A stretch of 64,000 nucleotides of DNA from Acetatifactor sp. (GCA_022511465.1 JAFLRM010000003.1:62001-126000); one strand, 5' to 3'; numbered from the stretch's first letter, positions 48,635 through 59,037 are shown. The notes: generated by a model from the sequence alone, not told the origin. A program made the numbers and translations.

Positions 48635-49348
48635 ATGCGTCGGAGAAGGCAGAGGAGACGAATGAAAGACAAAGAGAGAGCGGGGCAGGATATGCCCTAC
48701 GAGAAGTTTTTGAGATTTGGAGCGGAGAACCTGACGGAGAGTGAGCTTTTGGCGATCATCCTCCGGACGGGCACCAGAGATCTAAGTGCCGTGGAGCTGG
48801 CAGATCAGGTACTGTCACTGGCTAAATACCCCAGAGAGGGCCTCCTTGGACTTTACGATGTGTCATTGGAGGAGCTTATGAAGATCCGGGGGATTGGCAT
48901 GGTGAAAGCGGTGAAGCTCAAAAGCCTGACCGAGCTTTCCATGCGTATCAGCCGCGCCACTGCGAGAGAGGGACTTATGTTTGACCGTTCCTCCACTGTG
49001 GCGGATTATTTTATGGAGAAGTTGCGGCACAGGGGGACGGAGTGTGTCATCTTGGTGTGTCTGGATGCCAAAGGGCAGATGATCCGAGAAGCCAAGCTTT
49101 CCGACGGAAGCGTGCGGATGTCGCTGATCTCTCCGAGAGAGATTTTTTTGGAGGCGTTTAAGTGCCGCGCGGTCAATCTTATTTTGGTACACAATCATCC
49201 CAGTGGTGATCCCACGCCCAGTTTGGCGGATCGGGAGATCACGCAGAATTTATACGAACTGGGAGCGAAGATGGATATTCCCCTGTTGGATCACATTATC
49301 ATCGGGGACAATCGATATGTAAGTTTTCGGGAATCTGAACTTTTGTGA
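48635..49348 (+). CDS. radC: RadC family JAB-domain protein
   Basis: MPYEKFLRFGAENLTESELLAIILRTGT; C-terminal HNHPSGDPTPSLADREIT, LLDHIIIGDNRYVSFRE. Confidence 0.95.
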   Translation: MRRRRQRRRMKDKERAGQDMPYEKFLRFGAENLTESELLAIILRTGTRDLSAVELADQVLSLAKYPREGLLGLYDVSLEELMKIRGIGMVKAVKLKSLTELSMRISRATAREGLMFDRSSTVADYFMEKLRHRGTECVILVCLDAKGQMIREAKLSDGSVRMSLISPREIFLEAFKCRAVNLILVHNHPSGDPTPSLADREITQNLYELGAKMDIPLLDHIIIGDNRYVSFRESELL

Positions 49349-49367
49349 GAGAAAGGAGCTGTATCTT

Positions 49368-50378
49368 TTGGCTAACAACGCATTTGGTATCGATCTGGGT
49401 ACCAACAACATCAAAATCTATAACAGAAACGACGATCAAATCATGGTGGAGAAGAACATGATCGCCATCGAGAACAAGAATACTCTGTTTGCCTATGGTG
49501 ACTCTGCATTTGAAATGTATGAGAAAGCACCCAGTAATATTCATATTTCTTATCCTCTTTCTAACGGTGTGATCGCGGATATTCACAATATGGAGATGCT
49601 GGTGAGATATTTTATCTCCGACCTACAAAAGGGCAATCTCAAGCCGGCGGAGTTTCTGATCGCGGTACCCACGGATGTGACCGATGTGGAGAAGAGAGCC
49701 TTCTATGATCTCTTAAAGGATGCCAACGTGAAGGCGAAAAAGATCACGGTGGTAGAAAAAGCTGTTGCGGATGGACTGGGACTGGATATCGATGTGAAGA
49801 ATTCGCAGGGTGTCCTGGTAGTAAACGTGGGATATGAGACTACGGAGATCTCCATTCTGTCCTTGGGAGGCATCGTCTTAAGCCGTCTGATCAAGGTGGG
49901 AGGCCTTAGGTTTGATGAGGCGATCCGCGCTGCGGTGAGAAGAGAATTCAGCCTGATCATCGGCGGCAAGACATCCGAGACAGTGAAGATTTCTCTGAAA
50001 GAATTGGAAGAGGAAAAAAGGGGTGCCGTGGTCTACGGGCGCGACATTGTCACAGGACTCCCCGTGGAGAGAGAGATTCCTACCAAGCTGGTGGAGGAGT
50101 CTTTGGAGGAGCATTTCAACACTATCATTGACAATGTGAAAGTGATCTTGGAGCGCACACCCCCTGAGCTTGCGGCGGATATTTACCGTCATGGTGTCTA
50201 CCTGACGGGGGGCGCTTCTCAGGTCAGCCATCTGGCACAGCGGCTGGCCGCGGGAACCGGTTTAAAGGTCAATGTGGCTGCAGATCCGGTCAACAGCGTG
50301 GCCATGGGTCTGGCCAAGATCATCAAGGATGATAATTATAAATCAGTAACCTATGCGATCGAAGGGATGAGTAAATGA
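49368..50378 (+). CDS. mreB: Rod shape-determining protein MreB/Mbl-like
   Basis: ANNAFGIDLGTNNIKIYNRNDD; AVPTDVTDVEKRAFYDLLKDANVKAKKITVVEKAVADGLGL; followed by mreC/mreD. TTG start. Confidence 0.88.
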   Translation: MANNAFGIDLGTNNIKIYNRNDDQIMVEKNMIAIENKNTLFAYGDSAFEMYEKAPSNIHISYPLSNGVIADIHNMEMLVRYFISDLQKGNLKPAEFLIAVPTDVTDVEKRAFYDLLKDANVKAKKITVVEKAVADGLGLDIDVKNSQGVLVVNVGYETTEISILSLGGIVLSRLIKVGGLRFDEAIRAAVRREFSLIIGGKTSETVKISLKELEEEKRGAVVYGRDIVTGLPVEREIPTKLVEESLEEHFNTIIDNVKVILERTPPELAADIYRHGVYLTGGASQVSHLAQRLAAGTGLKVNVAADPVNSVAMGLAKIIKDDNYKSVTYAIEGMSK

Positions 50379-51244
50379 GCCCAATCATAAAAAGAAAAGG
50401 GGAGCGGTTTACTCTGCCGAGTAAATATCTCCTCTTTATTTTAACACTTTTGTGTACTGTTTTGATGCTGGTCACCTTTGGGACGGACGTGTTCAACGGA
50501 CCGCTTAACACGACGGTGGGATATGTGATCGTACCCTTTGGGCAGGGGATCAGCAGGATGGGAGAGTGGCTTGCCAACCGCACGGAAGAGCTTTCGCAGA
50601 TACGCTCCCTGCTTCAGGAGAATGAAAGTCTGCGCGAGCAGGTAGCCCAACTGACGGAGGAGAACACTCTGTTGCAGCAGGATAAATACGAGCTGAATCA
50701 GTTGCGGGAGCTGGTATCTTTGGATGAGCAGTACGGCGAGTACAACAAGGTAGGTGCAAGGATCATCTATCGAGATTCCGGCAACTGGTATTCCTCTTTC
50801 ATCATCGACAAGGGGACGGAGGACGGCCTGAGTATAGATATGAATGTGATAGCAGGAGGCGGTCTGGTCGGCATAATCACCGCAGTAGGCCCCAACTGGG
50901 CACGAGTCACCTCCATTATTTCGGACAACAGCAATGTCAGCGCCATGACGCTGGCCACGGAGGACAATCTGATCGTGTCGGGAGACCTGCAGCTGATGTC
51001 AGAGGGAGTGATCGCTTTCAGCCAGATGGTGGATAGCAAGAATCAGGTGGAAGTGGGAGATAAGATTGTCACTTCAAACATCAGTGATAAATATCTGCCC
51101 AACATCCTGATCGGTTATTTGCACACCATCAATCGCGACACCAACAATCTGACCAAGTCCGGTTATCTGACCCCCGCGGTGGATTTTGAACACTTGGGAG
51201 AGGTGCTTGTCATCACAGATCTGAAACAGCAGATAGGGGAATAG
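50375..51244 (+). CDS. mreC: Rod shape-determining protein MreC
   Basis: N-terminal TM, coiled coil ENESLREQVAQLTEENTLLQQDKYELNQLREL, VGARIIYRDSGNWYSSFIIDKGTEDGLSIDMNVIAGGGLVGII. Confidence 0.94.
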   Translation: MSPIIKRKGERFTLPSKYLLFILTLLCTVLMLVTFGTDVFNGPLNTTVGYVIVPFGQGISRMGEWLANRTEELSQIRSLLQENESLREQVAQLTEENTLLQQDKYELNQLRELVSLDEQYGEYNKVGARIIYRDSGNWYSSFIIDKGTEDGLSIDMNVIAGGGLVGIITAVGPNWARVTSIISDNSNVSAMTLATEDNLIVSGDLQLMSEGVIAFSQMVDSKNQVEVGDKIVTSNISDKYLPNILIGYLHTINRDTNNLTKSGYLTPAVDFEHLGEVLVITDLKQQIGE

Positions 51245-51249
51245 TATCA

Positions 51250-51768
51250 ATGGGCAGAAAGCTTGTGGTAACCTTATTTATAATCGTATGTTTTATCTTG
51301 CAGTGCAGTGTGTTTCACAGTCTGGCCTTTGCGGGGATCATCCCGAACCTGATGATCATATTGACCTCCGCTTTCGGTTTTATGCGCGGGGAAAAGGAAG
51401 GGCTGATCATCGGTTTTTTCTGTGGTCTTTTGAGTGATATCTTCTTTGGGAGTTTTCTGGGTTTTTATGCGCTGGTGCTGATGTACATAGGTTTTGTGAA
51501 CGGCAAATTCAGCCGTGTTTTTTATCCGGAGGATATTAAGCTTCCCATAGCCCTGATCGTGACCAGTGATCTCTCCTACGGGATCCTGTGCTATATTCTA
51601 ATGTTTTTACTGAGGAGCAAATTCAATTTTACTTTTTACTTTATCAGTGTTATCCTTCCGGAGGCGCTGTACACTACTGTTGTAACAATCTTCCTGTATC
51701 CTATTATTTTGAGGGTGAATGAGAAGCTGGAAGCCGGAGAGAGAAAGAGAGAGCAGAAATTTGTTTGA
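51250..51768 (+). CDS. mreD: Rod shape-determining protein MreD
   Basis: 172 aa polytopic; FGFMRGEKEGLIIGFFCGLLSDIFFGSFLGFYAL. Confidence 0.9.
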   Translation: MGRKLVVTLFIIVCFILQCSVFHSLAFAGIIPNLMIILTSAFGFMRGEKEGLIIGFFCGLLSDIFFGSFLGFYALVLMYIGFVNGKFSRVFYPEDIKLPIALIVTSDLSYGILCYILMFLLRSKFNFTFYFISVILPEALYTTVVTIFLYPIILRVNEKLEAGERKREQKFV

Positions 51769-54661
51769 TGAGTTTAAGGAACGGATCATCAGTTTCATAA
51801 CGAGCCGGATCACTGTGCTGACGCTGATCGTTATAGCAATGGGCGGCATACTGATCTATCGGTGCTTCAACCTGCAGATCGTACACGGTGAAGAGTATCT
51901 GAACGACTTTATTTTGGAGACAGAGAAGACCAGAGATATTGCCAGTGCAAGGGGCAATATCTATGACCGAAACGGTAATGTTTTAGCCTACAACGAGCTG
52001 GCCTACTCGGTCAAGATCGAGGACGTGTACGAGACCGGCAGCACCAGCAGGAATGCGCAGATCAACGATACGGTCTATCGGCTGATCAAAATGGTTGAAA
52101 AAAACGGTGACCATGTGATCACCGATTTTCAAATTGTGATCGACGAGAACGGGGATTTTGTCTACTCTGTGGAGGGGACGAGACTTTTGCGCTTTCTGGC
52201 GGATGTCTTCGGGCAGGCGACAGTGGACAAGCTTACAGAGGAGGAACGCTCTTACACGGCGAGGGAATTGATGGAGTATTTAAGCCGGGCAAGAGGCAAG
52301 GGAATTACCTTTGCCATCGGCGAATATGAGGTGGAGGGAGACACCAGCAGTGAGTTTATCCCAGGGAAGGGTTACTCGGATGAGGATTGGCTAAAGATGG
52401 TCACCATTCGCTATGCCATGCATCTGACATCCTACCGGAAATATATCGGCACCACAGTGGCCACCGATATCAATGAAAAGACAGTTGCGGTGATCATGGA
52501 GAATTCCACCGATCTGCCGGGCGTCTCTATTGTGGAAGACACCATAAGACGATATGTGGACAGCCAGTATTTTGCCCATGTGCTGGGATATACCGGCAAA
52601 ATTTCCTCGGACGAGCTTACCCAGCTGAATGAGCAGGTTGCGGCGGAAGGTGGGAATCCTGATACCTACAATATCAATGATGTGGTGGGAAAGGGCGGTA
52701 TTGAAGCCTCTATGGAGACCACTCTTCAGGGCACCAAAGGCAGCGAGAGGGTTGTGGTTGACACTACCGGCAAGGTGATGGCGATCTTGGATCGTACGGA
52801 AGCGCAGTCCGGTAACGATGTCTATCTGACCATAGACAAAGACCTTACCATCGCGGTGTACAATATCATTGAACAGAAGCTGGCGGGACTGGTGGCCGAC
52901 AAGATTACAAATACCAAGGAATATGTGGCCGGCCCCAATTCCGGAAGTGCTGATATCAGGATCCCTATTTATGATGTGTATTTTGCCGTGATCAACAATA
53001 ACATTGTGGATATGAAGCATTTGGGGGAGACCGATGCCGGTGAAGTGGAACAGGCAGTCTACGCAAGCTACTTGTCCTATAAGGCTCAGGTCTATGAGAA
53101 GATGACCTATGAGCTTATGGAGGGGCGAACCCCTTATAATCGCTTGAGTAAGGAATATCAGGTGTACCAGAGCAATATTGTGACTTATCTGGGCCGGAAC
53201 GGCATTATCATGACCAGTGCGGTGGACAGAGAGGATGCCACCTATAAGGCGTGGGCCACGGAGGAGATCATCAGCCTGAGTGAATATTTAAACTACTGCA
53301 TCGCTATGAACTGGATCGATGTGAGCAAACTGGAGTTGAATGACAAGTATTCGGACTCCACGGAAATCTACGAGAAGCTGGTGGAGTATATTATTCAGAT
53401 GATGGACAGAAACACTGAATTCCAGAAACGCTTTTATAAATATATGCTGTTGAATGATGTGATCACCGGCAGACAGGTGTGTTTGCTTCTGTGTGAGCAG
53501 GGAGTGATAGAGGTTCCTCTGGAGGAGGAAGCCGCGGTTCAGAGCGGTAGTATGTCAGCGTACCAGTTCATGATGAACCGTATTCAGAATTTGGATATCA
53601 CACCGGCGCAGCTGGCTCTGGATCCCTGCAACGCCTCCGTGGTGATCACGGACGTTAATACCGGTGACGTGTTGGCCATGGTGACTTACCCGGGCTATGA
53701 CAACAACATGATGGCCAACTCCGTGAATGCTGCATACTTTGAGCGGTTAAATTCGGACAAGGCCTTTCCGCAGATAAACTATGCTACCCAGTCGGGGCTT
53801 GCGCCCGGTTCCACCTTCAAGATGGTCTCAGCCACGGCAGGACTGATGGAGGGAGCGATCACACTGTCGGACAGGGTAGACTGCGTGGGGACTTTTACCG
53901 CGATCACTCCGTCGCCCAGATGCTGGAGGGTTATAGGACACGGCCATGAGAATGTAACCACGGCCATACGAGATTCCTGCAATTTCTTTTTCTATGAGGT
54001 GGGCTATAGGCTTGCCACCAGAGGAGGAGTTTACAACGAGGAGGCCGGCCTGGGCACTCTGCATAAGTATGCGGATATGTATGGCCTGACAGAGAAGACA
54101 GGGGTGGAGATCTATGAGGCGGAACCCGAGTTCTCCAATATCGACCCGGTGCGTTCTGCCATTGGACAGGGCGGAACCGCATTCACAACGGTGGGCCTCG
54201 CCCGCTATGTCTCCACAGTGGCAAACGGCGGGACCTGCTACAACCTGACGCTGCTTGACAGTGTGGCGGACGCGGATGGCAACACGCTGATCAAATATGA
54301 GCCCGAGATCCGCAATACCATCGACATGCCCAGAGAGTACTGGAATGCGATCCACACCGGCATGCGAAATGTGGTTATGAACAAGAAATATTTCAGCGAT
54401 CTGGCGGTGGAGGTGGCAGGAAAGACCGGTACTGCGGAGCAGACATCCTCCAGACCGAACCATGCGTTGTTTGTATGTTATGCACCTTACAGTAACCCAG
54501 AGATTGGTATTGCGTCAAGAATCCCTTTCGGTTATTCCTCCGACCATGCAGCACAGATGACCAGAGATATCATCAAGTATTACTATGGCCTTGCTGAAGA
54601 GGAAGAGCTGATCAACGGAACAGCGGATGCGCCGGAAGCCGGTATCACCAATGAGATGTAA
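51761..54661 (+). CDS. Penicillin-binding protein 2 / MrdA-like transpeptidase with large insertion
   Basis: ARGNIYDRNGNVLAYNELAYSVKIED; SxxK GLAPGSTFKMVSATAGL; SxN SCNFFFYEVG; KTG AGKTGTAEQ. Start ambiguous: track 51719 or TTG 51761. Confidence 0.9.
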   Translation: MFDEFKERIISFITSRITVLTLIVIAMGGILIYRCFNLQIVHGEEYLNDFILETEKTRDIASARGNIYDRNGNVLAYNELAYSVKIEDVYETGSTSRNAQINDTVYRLIKMVEKNGDHVITDFQIVIDENGDFVYSVEGTRLLRFLADVFGQATVDKLTEEERSYTARELMEYLSRARGKGITFAIGEYEVEGDTSSEFIPGKGYSDEDWLKMVTIRYAMHLTSYRKYIGTTVATDINEKTVAVIMENSTDLPGVSIVEDTIRRYVDSQYFAHVLGYTGKISSDELTQLNEQVAAEGGNPDTYNINDVVGKGGIEASMETTLQGTKGSERVVVDTTGKVMAILDRTEAQSGNDVYLTIDKDLTIAVYNIIEQKLAGLVADKITNTKEYVAGPNSGSADIRIPIYDVYFAVINNNIVDMKHLGETDAGEVEQAVYASYLSYKAQVYEKMTYELMEGRTPYNRLSKEYQVYQSNIVTYLGRNGIIMTSAVDREDATYKAWATEEIISLSEYLNYCIAMNWIDVSKLELNDKYSDSTEIYEKLVEYIIQMMDRNTEFQKRFYKYMLLNDVITGRQVCLLLCEQGVIEVPLEEEAAVQSGSMSAYQFMMNRIQNLDITPAQLALDPCNASVVITDVNTGDVLAMVTYPGYDNNMMANSVNAAYFERLNSDKAFPQINYATQSGLAPGSTFKMVSATAGLMEGAITLSDRVDCVGTFTAITPSPRCWRVIGHGHENVTTAIRDSCNFFFYEVGYRLATRGGVYNEEAGLGTLHKYADMYGLTEKTGVEIYEAEPEFSNIDPVRSAIGQGGTAFTTVGLARYVSTVANGGTCYNLTLLDSVADADGNTLIKYEPEIRNTIDMPREYWNAIHTGMRNVVMNKKYFSDLAVEVAGKTGTAEQTSSRPNHALFVCYAPYSNPEIGIASRIPFGYSSDHAAQMTRDIIKYYYGLAEEEELINGTADAPEAGITNEM

Positions 54662-54686
54662 GCAAAGAAAGTTGAGATGATAGATT

Positions 54687-55355
54687 ATGCAGGATTTGGT
54701 TGTGATCAAAAGCTTTCAAAAAGGAATAACATTGCACTTGAACGAAGATGCGGAGTTTGAGGAGGTTCTCTCCGAGATTGAGCAGAAGTTTGCGGAGGGG
54801 AAAAAATTCTTTGGAAAGTCCAACATGGCACTCTCCATCAAGGGGCGACATGTGAGCGATGCCGAGGAGCTTCGTATCTTAGATGCTATCCGGGAAAATA
54901 GCAACGTCCGCATCGTCTGTATTGTCGGACAGGATGAGGAGACCAACCGAAGATACATAAAGGCATTGCAGCAGGTTGAGAAAAGGATGACTTCCGCCGA
55001 TAAGGGACAATTTTACAAGGAATCCCTCAAAAATAAGGAAGTGCTGGAGACCGAGCACAGCATTGTGATCCTTGGAGATGTCTATCCGGGGAGCGCCGTG
55101 ATCTCGAAGGGCAGCATTATCATCCTGGGCGGCCTCTACGGGGAGGCGTACGCCGGGGATGACGGGCGAGAAGACGCCTATGTGGTAGCGCTTGAAATGG
55201 AGCCGGAAAGAATAAAAATCGGCGATTTCAAATACAAACCAAAGGATAAAGCGAAGTGGGGTATCCGCCCCAAGGTACAACCGAAAATTGCATATGTGAA
55301 AAACGAAAGAATCGTTATGGAACCACTTACCAAAGAATTACTGAGCTCCTTTTAA
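54687..55355 (+). CDS. minC: Septum site-determining protein MinC
   Basis: C-terminal VILGDVYPGSAVISKGSIIILGGLYGEAYAG; followed by minD/minE. Confidence 0.93.
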   Translation: MQDLVVIKSFQKGITLHLNEDAEFEEVLSEIEQKFAEGKKFFGKSNMALSIKGRHVSDAEELRILDAIRENSNVRIVCIVGQDEETNRRYIKALQQVEKRMTSADKGQFYKESLKNKEVLETEHSIVILGDVYPGSAVISKGSIIILGGLYGEAYAGDDGREDAYVVALEMEPERIKIGDFKYKPKDKAKWGIRPKVQPKIAYVKNERIVMEPLTKELLSSF

Positions 55356-55397
55356 AAAGGATCAGGGGACGACATTATATCACATGGAGGAATGAGT

Positions 55398-56219
55398 ATG
55401 GAAAACAACTTTTCCACGGAGAAGAAAGGCTCCGAAGTTATTGTCGTCACTTCCGGTAAAGGCGGTGTGGGAAAGACCACCACATCCGCAAACGTGGGTA
55501 CAGGTCTTGCAAAAGGAGGCAAAAAGGTTTGTCTCATTGACACGGACATCGGACTTCGCAATCTGGACGTAGTGATGGGACTGGAGAACCGCATCGTCTA
55601 CAACCTGGTGGACGTGGTGGAGGGAAACTGCCGGATAAAACAGGCACTGATCCGCGATAAACGACATCCGGGGTTGTATCTGATGCCGTCGGCCCAGACT
55701 AGGGATAAATCTGCGGTGTCTCCCGGACAGATGGTGAAAGTCATCGATCATCTGAGAGAAGAATTTGATTACATTATACTGGACTGTCCTGCGGGGATTG
55801 AACAGGGATTCCAGAATGCTATTGCAGGGGCTGACAGAGCGCTTGTTGTGACAACGCCGGAGGTGTCCGCAATACGTGACGCCGATCGTATTATCGGCCT
55901 TTTAGAGGCCAATGGCTTCAAGCAGATTGACTTGATCATCAATCGTCTCAGGGCGGACATGGTCAGACGCGGGGACATGATGTCCGCGGGGGATGTGGTG
56001 GACATTCTTGCCATCCCGCTGATTGGCATTATTCCCGATGACGAGAATGTGGTGATCGCCACCAATCAGGGGGAACCTCTGGTGGGAAATGATACTCCGG
56101 CGGGACAAGCTTACGCTAACGTGGTGGAGCGCGTGGATGGGAGAGATGTGCCGTTTCTCAACTTTGAGAGAGGTATTTCTTTCTGGACGAAAGTATCAGG
56201 CATTTTTCATAAGGTGTAA
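55398..56219 (+). CDS. minD: Septum site-determining protein MinD
   Basis: VIVVTSGKGGVGKTTTSANVGTGLAKGGKKVCLIDTDIGLRNLDVVMGLENRIVYNLVDVVEG. GGAGG spacing favours ATG 55398 over 55392. Confidence 0.97.
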   Translation: MENNFSTEKKGSEVIVVTSGKGGVGKTTTSANVGTGLAKGGKKVCLIDTDIGLRNLDVVMGLENRIVYNLVDVVEGNCRIKQALIRDKRHPGLYLMPSAQTRDKSAVSPGQMVKVIDHLREEFDYIILDCPAGIEQGFQNAIAGADRALVVTTPEVSAIRDADRIIGLLEANGFKQIDLIINRLRADMVRRGDMMSAGDVVDILAIPLIGIIPDDENVVIATNQGEPLVGNDTPAGQAYANVVERVDGRDVPFLNFERGISFWTKVSGIFHKV

Positions 56220-56233
56220 AGGGGGAGGAGCAT

Positions 56234-56500
56234 ATGAAATATTTCTTTCACAGAAAGAGCTCCCGCCAGGTCGCAAAAGATAGGCTGAAGATTCTGCTGA
56301 TATCCGACCGCGTCAACTGTTCGCCTGAGATGATGGAGCTGATCAAGACAGATATCGCCAAAGTGATATCTAAGTATATGAAGATTGATTCCGATAATAT
56401 GGACATTCAGATCAATACGAAAGGAAGTAAGGGGACGAGAGAGGCAAAGACCCCAAGCCTCTATGCCAATATTCCTATATTGGATTTACACAAGCAATAA
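56234..56500 (+). CDS. minE: Cell division topological specificity factor MinE
   Basis: SSRQVAKDRLKILLISDRVNCSPEMMELIKTDIAKVISKYMKID. Confidence 0.95.
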   Translation: MKYFFHRKSSRQVAKDRLKILLISDRVNCSPEMMELIKTDIAKVISKYMKIDSDNMDIQINTKGSKGTREAKTPSLYANIPILDLHKQ

Positions 56501-56536
56501 CATAGATGTCATCTATATACAGTGACGAGGAGAGTT

Positions 56537-57643
56537 ATGTTTAAGAATTATAGGATACGCGATTATGATTTTAAGTTAATATTGATGGTACTGGCACTCT
56601 CGCTGGTCGGCGTGTTCACGATAGGAAGTGCGGAGGAATCTCTGCAGACGAGACAGCTGGCCGGCGTTGCGGCCGGAACCGCGATCATGATCGTGTTGTC
56701 CTTTTTCAACTATTCCACACTGCTGAAATTAAATTGGCTGATGTATGGATTCAACCTGGTCCTGTTGGTCATGGTATGGGCCATGGGAAAGGCGGGGAAT
56801 GGTGCGCAGAGATGGCTGAAAATAGGAGGGCTGCAATTCCAGCCGTCCGAGGTTGCCAAAATTCTGTTGATTTTATTCTTTGCACAGTTTATTATGAAGT
56901 ATAGGGAGAAGCTTAATACCTTTCGCATTATTGCAAGTTGTATTGTGCTGTTTGCAATTCCGTGGGTGCTGGTGGAGGAACAACCTGATCTGTCCACCAG
57001 CATTGTGTTGATCGTTCTTTTCTGTATCATTATGTTTTCGGGAGGGATCAGCTACAAGCTGGTTCTCGGGGTGCTGGCGGTGATGATCCCCGCAGCTATT
57101 ATATTGGTGTCTCTGGCAATACAGCCGGACAATGAGCTTCTTCAGGATTATCAGCGGAACCGTATCATGGCATTTATCAATCCGGAGGAGTACGCCAGCG
57201 AGGAGGCGTACCAACAACTTAATTCCCGGAGAGCCATTGCTTCCGGAATGCTGGACGGCAAAGGATACAAGAACAACGAACTTACCTCTGTAAAAAACGG
57301 CAACTTTATTTCGGAGGCGCAGACAGATTTTATTTTTGCTATTATTGGAGAGGAGTTTGGCTTTAAGGGAAGTCTTTTGGTAATCATTCTCCTGATGGGA
57401 ATATCGCTGGAGTGTATATCTATTGCACGAAAGGCGAAAGATACTGCGGGTGCGATCATTGCCGCAGGTGTGGGAGGATGGATCGGATTTCAAGGATTTG
57501 TCAATATTGGGGTTGCGACGTTCCTTCTGCCGAATACCGGTTTGCCGCTTCCGTTTGTAAGCTACGGGCTGACCTCGCTGCTGAGTCTGTTTATGGGGAT
57601 AGGATTTGTTTTGAATGTCAGACTACAGGCAAAGAGGAGTTAA
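56537..57643 (+). CDS. rodA: FtsW/RodA/SpoVE family protein (RodA-like)
   Basis: Polytopic; GNGAQRWLKIGGLQFQPSEVAKILLILFFAQF; LEEQPDLSTS-like VEEQPDLSTSIVL; NTGLPLPFVSYGLTSLLSLFMGIGFVLNV. ATG 56537 after GAGGAGAG. Confidence 0.92.
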   Translation: MFKNYRIRDYDFKLILMVLALSLVGVFTIGSAEESLQTRQLAGVAAGTAIMIVLSFFNYSTLLKLNWLMYGFNLVLLVMVWAMGKAGNGAQRWLKIGGLQFQPSEVAKILLILFFAQFIMKYREKLNTFRIIASCIVLFAIPWVLVEEQPDLSTSIVLIVLFCIIMFSGGISYKLVLGVLAVMIPAAIILVSLAIQPDNELLQDYQRNRIMAFINPEEYASEEAYQQLNSRRAIASGMLDGKGYKNNELTSVKNGNFISEAQTDFIFAIIGEEFGFKGSLLVIILLMGISLECISIARKAKDTAGAIIAAGVGGWIGFQGFVNIGVATFLLPNTGLPLPFVSYGLTSLLSLFMGIGFVLNVRLQAKRS

Positions 57644-57668
57644 CCATTGACATAGAGAGGGTAGGCAT

Positions 57669-58064
57669 ATGAATATTGCACTGATTGCACACGATGCAAA
57701 AAAGAAGCTGATGCAGAATTTCTGTATTGCGTATCGGGGGATTTTGAGCAAGCATGACCTGTATGCGACAGGTACGACGGGAAGATTGATCGAGGAAGTG
57801 ACGAACTTAAACGTCTATAAATTCCTTGCAGGACACTTAGGAGGCGAGCAGCAGGTTGGGGCACAGATTGAAAACAATCAGATGGATCTTGTGATCTTTC
57901 TGAGGGATCCGCTGAATCCCAAACCGCATGAGCCGGATGTGAGTAATCTGGTGAAGCTCTGTGATATTTACAATATTCCGCTGGCCACCAATCTGGCAAG
58001 CGCAGAGCTGTTGATAAAGTCCTTAGACAGAGGAGATTTAGAGTGGCGTGAAATTTATAAGTGA
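57669..58064 (+). CDS. mgsA: Methylglyoxal synthase
   Basis: MNIALIAHDAKKKLMQNFCIAYRGILSKHDLYATGTTGRLIEE...DLVIFLRDPLNPKPHEPDVSNLVKLCDIYNIPLATNLASAELL. Confidence 0.97.
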   Translation: MNIALIAHDAKKKLMQNFCIAYRGILSKHDLYATGTTGRLIEEVTNLNVYKFLAGHLGGEQQVGAQIENNQMDLVIFLRDPLNPKPHEPDVSNLVKLCDIYNIPLATNLASAELLIKSLDRGDLEWREIYK

Positions 58065-59037
58065 TGGAAAAAGATTAATTGCATTGGGGTTATCCTGTCT
58101 CACGGCACTTTCGTTTACGGGGTGCGGTGGGGTCTCTTACGACATGACCTACAGCGCAGAACCCAAGATCAGCAGCTTCGATATTGTTCCCGCGCAGAAC
58201 ACGGAGAAGGTGTCATCTTTTGCGGAGGATCTGTGTGTGGTGGCGGATAATCTTATGGACGATGAGGCGGTGGATATGTCACAGGCCGCAGCGGCCGCTC
58301 TGTTTGATCTGAATGATCGGGAAGTGCTATACGCCAAGAATGTGCACGACAGACTGTATCCTGCCAGCCTGACCAAGATCATGACGGCCCTTGTGGCGAT
58401 TCAACATGGGTCTCCGGATCAGATACTTACAGCTACCAGCGTGGTGAATATCACAGAAACCGGAGCGACACTTTGCGGCGTAAAGAGTGGCGACACCATG
58501 ACACTGGATCAGGCACTTCACCTTCTCTTGATGTACTCGGCAAACGATGTGGCCATGCTCATCGCGGAGAACATCGGAGGCAGTGTGGAGGGGTTTGTGG
58601 AGATGATGAACGAGGAAGCTCTCCGGTTGGGAGCTACCAACACGCATTTTGTGAATCCGCACGGACTGTCCAATGATGAGCATTATACTACGGCGTATGA
58701 TCTGTATCTGATCTTCAACGAGGCCATCAAGTATGAGACCTTCAGCGAGATCGTTCACATGACCACCTACCAGACTACTTATTATGACCGAAACGGTAAG
58801 GAAAAGCCTATTACGGTCAACACCACGAATCAATTTCTCAAGGGCAAATATGATGCACCGGAGAGCGTTACAGTGATCGGGGGTAAGACAGGAACCACAA
58901 ATGCAGCAAAATCCTGCCTGATCCTGCTCTCCAGAGACGTAGGTGGTGCACCCTATATCTCTGTGATCCTGAAAGCGGAAACGGTAGATATTCTCTACGC
59001 GGAGATGGCAGATTTGTTGGAGGAAATCAACAAATAA
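58048..59037 (+). CDS. D-alanyl-D-alanine carboxypeptidase (serine-type, DacA-like)
   Basis: Lipoprotein-like signal; AAAALFDLNDREVLYAKNVHDRLYPASLTKIMTAL (SxxK), MYSANDVAMLIAE (SxN), VIGGKTGTT (KTG). GTG start overlapping mgsA. Confidence 0.92.
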   Translation: MKFISDGKRLIALGLSCLTALSFTGCGGVSYDMTYSAEPKISSFDIVPAQNTEKVSSFAEDLCVVADNLMDDEAVDMSQAAAAALFDLNDREVLYAKNVHDRLYPASLTKIMTALVAIQHGSPDQILTATSVVNITETGATLCGVKSGDTMTLDQALHLLLMYSANDVAMLIAENIGGSVEGFVEMMNEEALRLGATNTHFVNPHGLSNDEHYTTAYDLYLIFNEAIKYETFSEIVHMTTYQTTYYDRNGKEKPITVNTTNQFLKGKYDAPESVTVIGGKTGTTNAAKSCLILLSRDVGGAPYISVILKAETVDILYAEMADLLEEINK

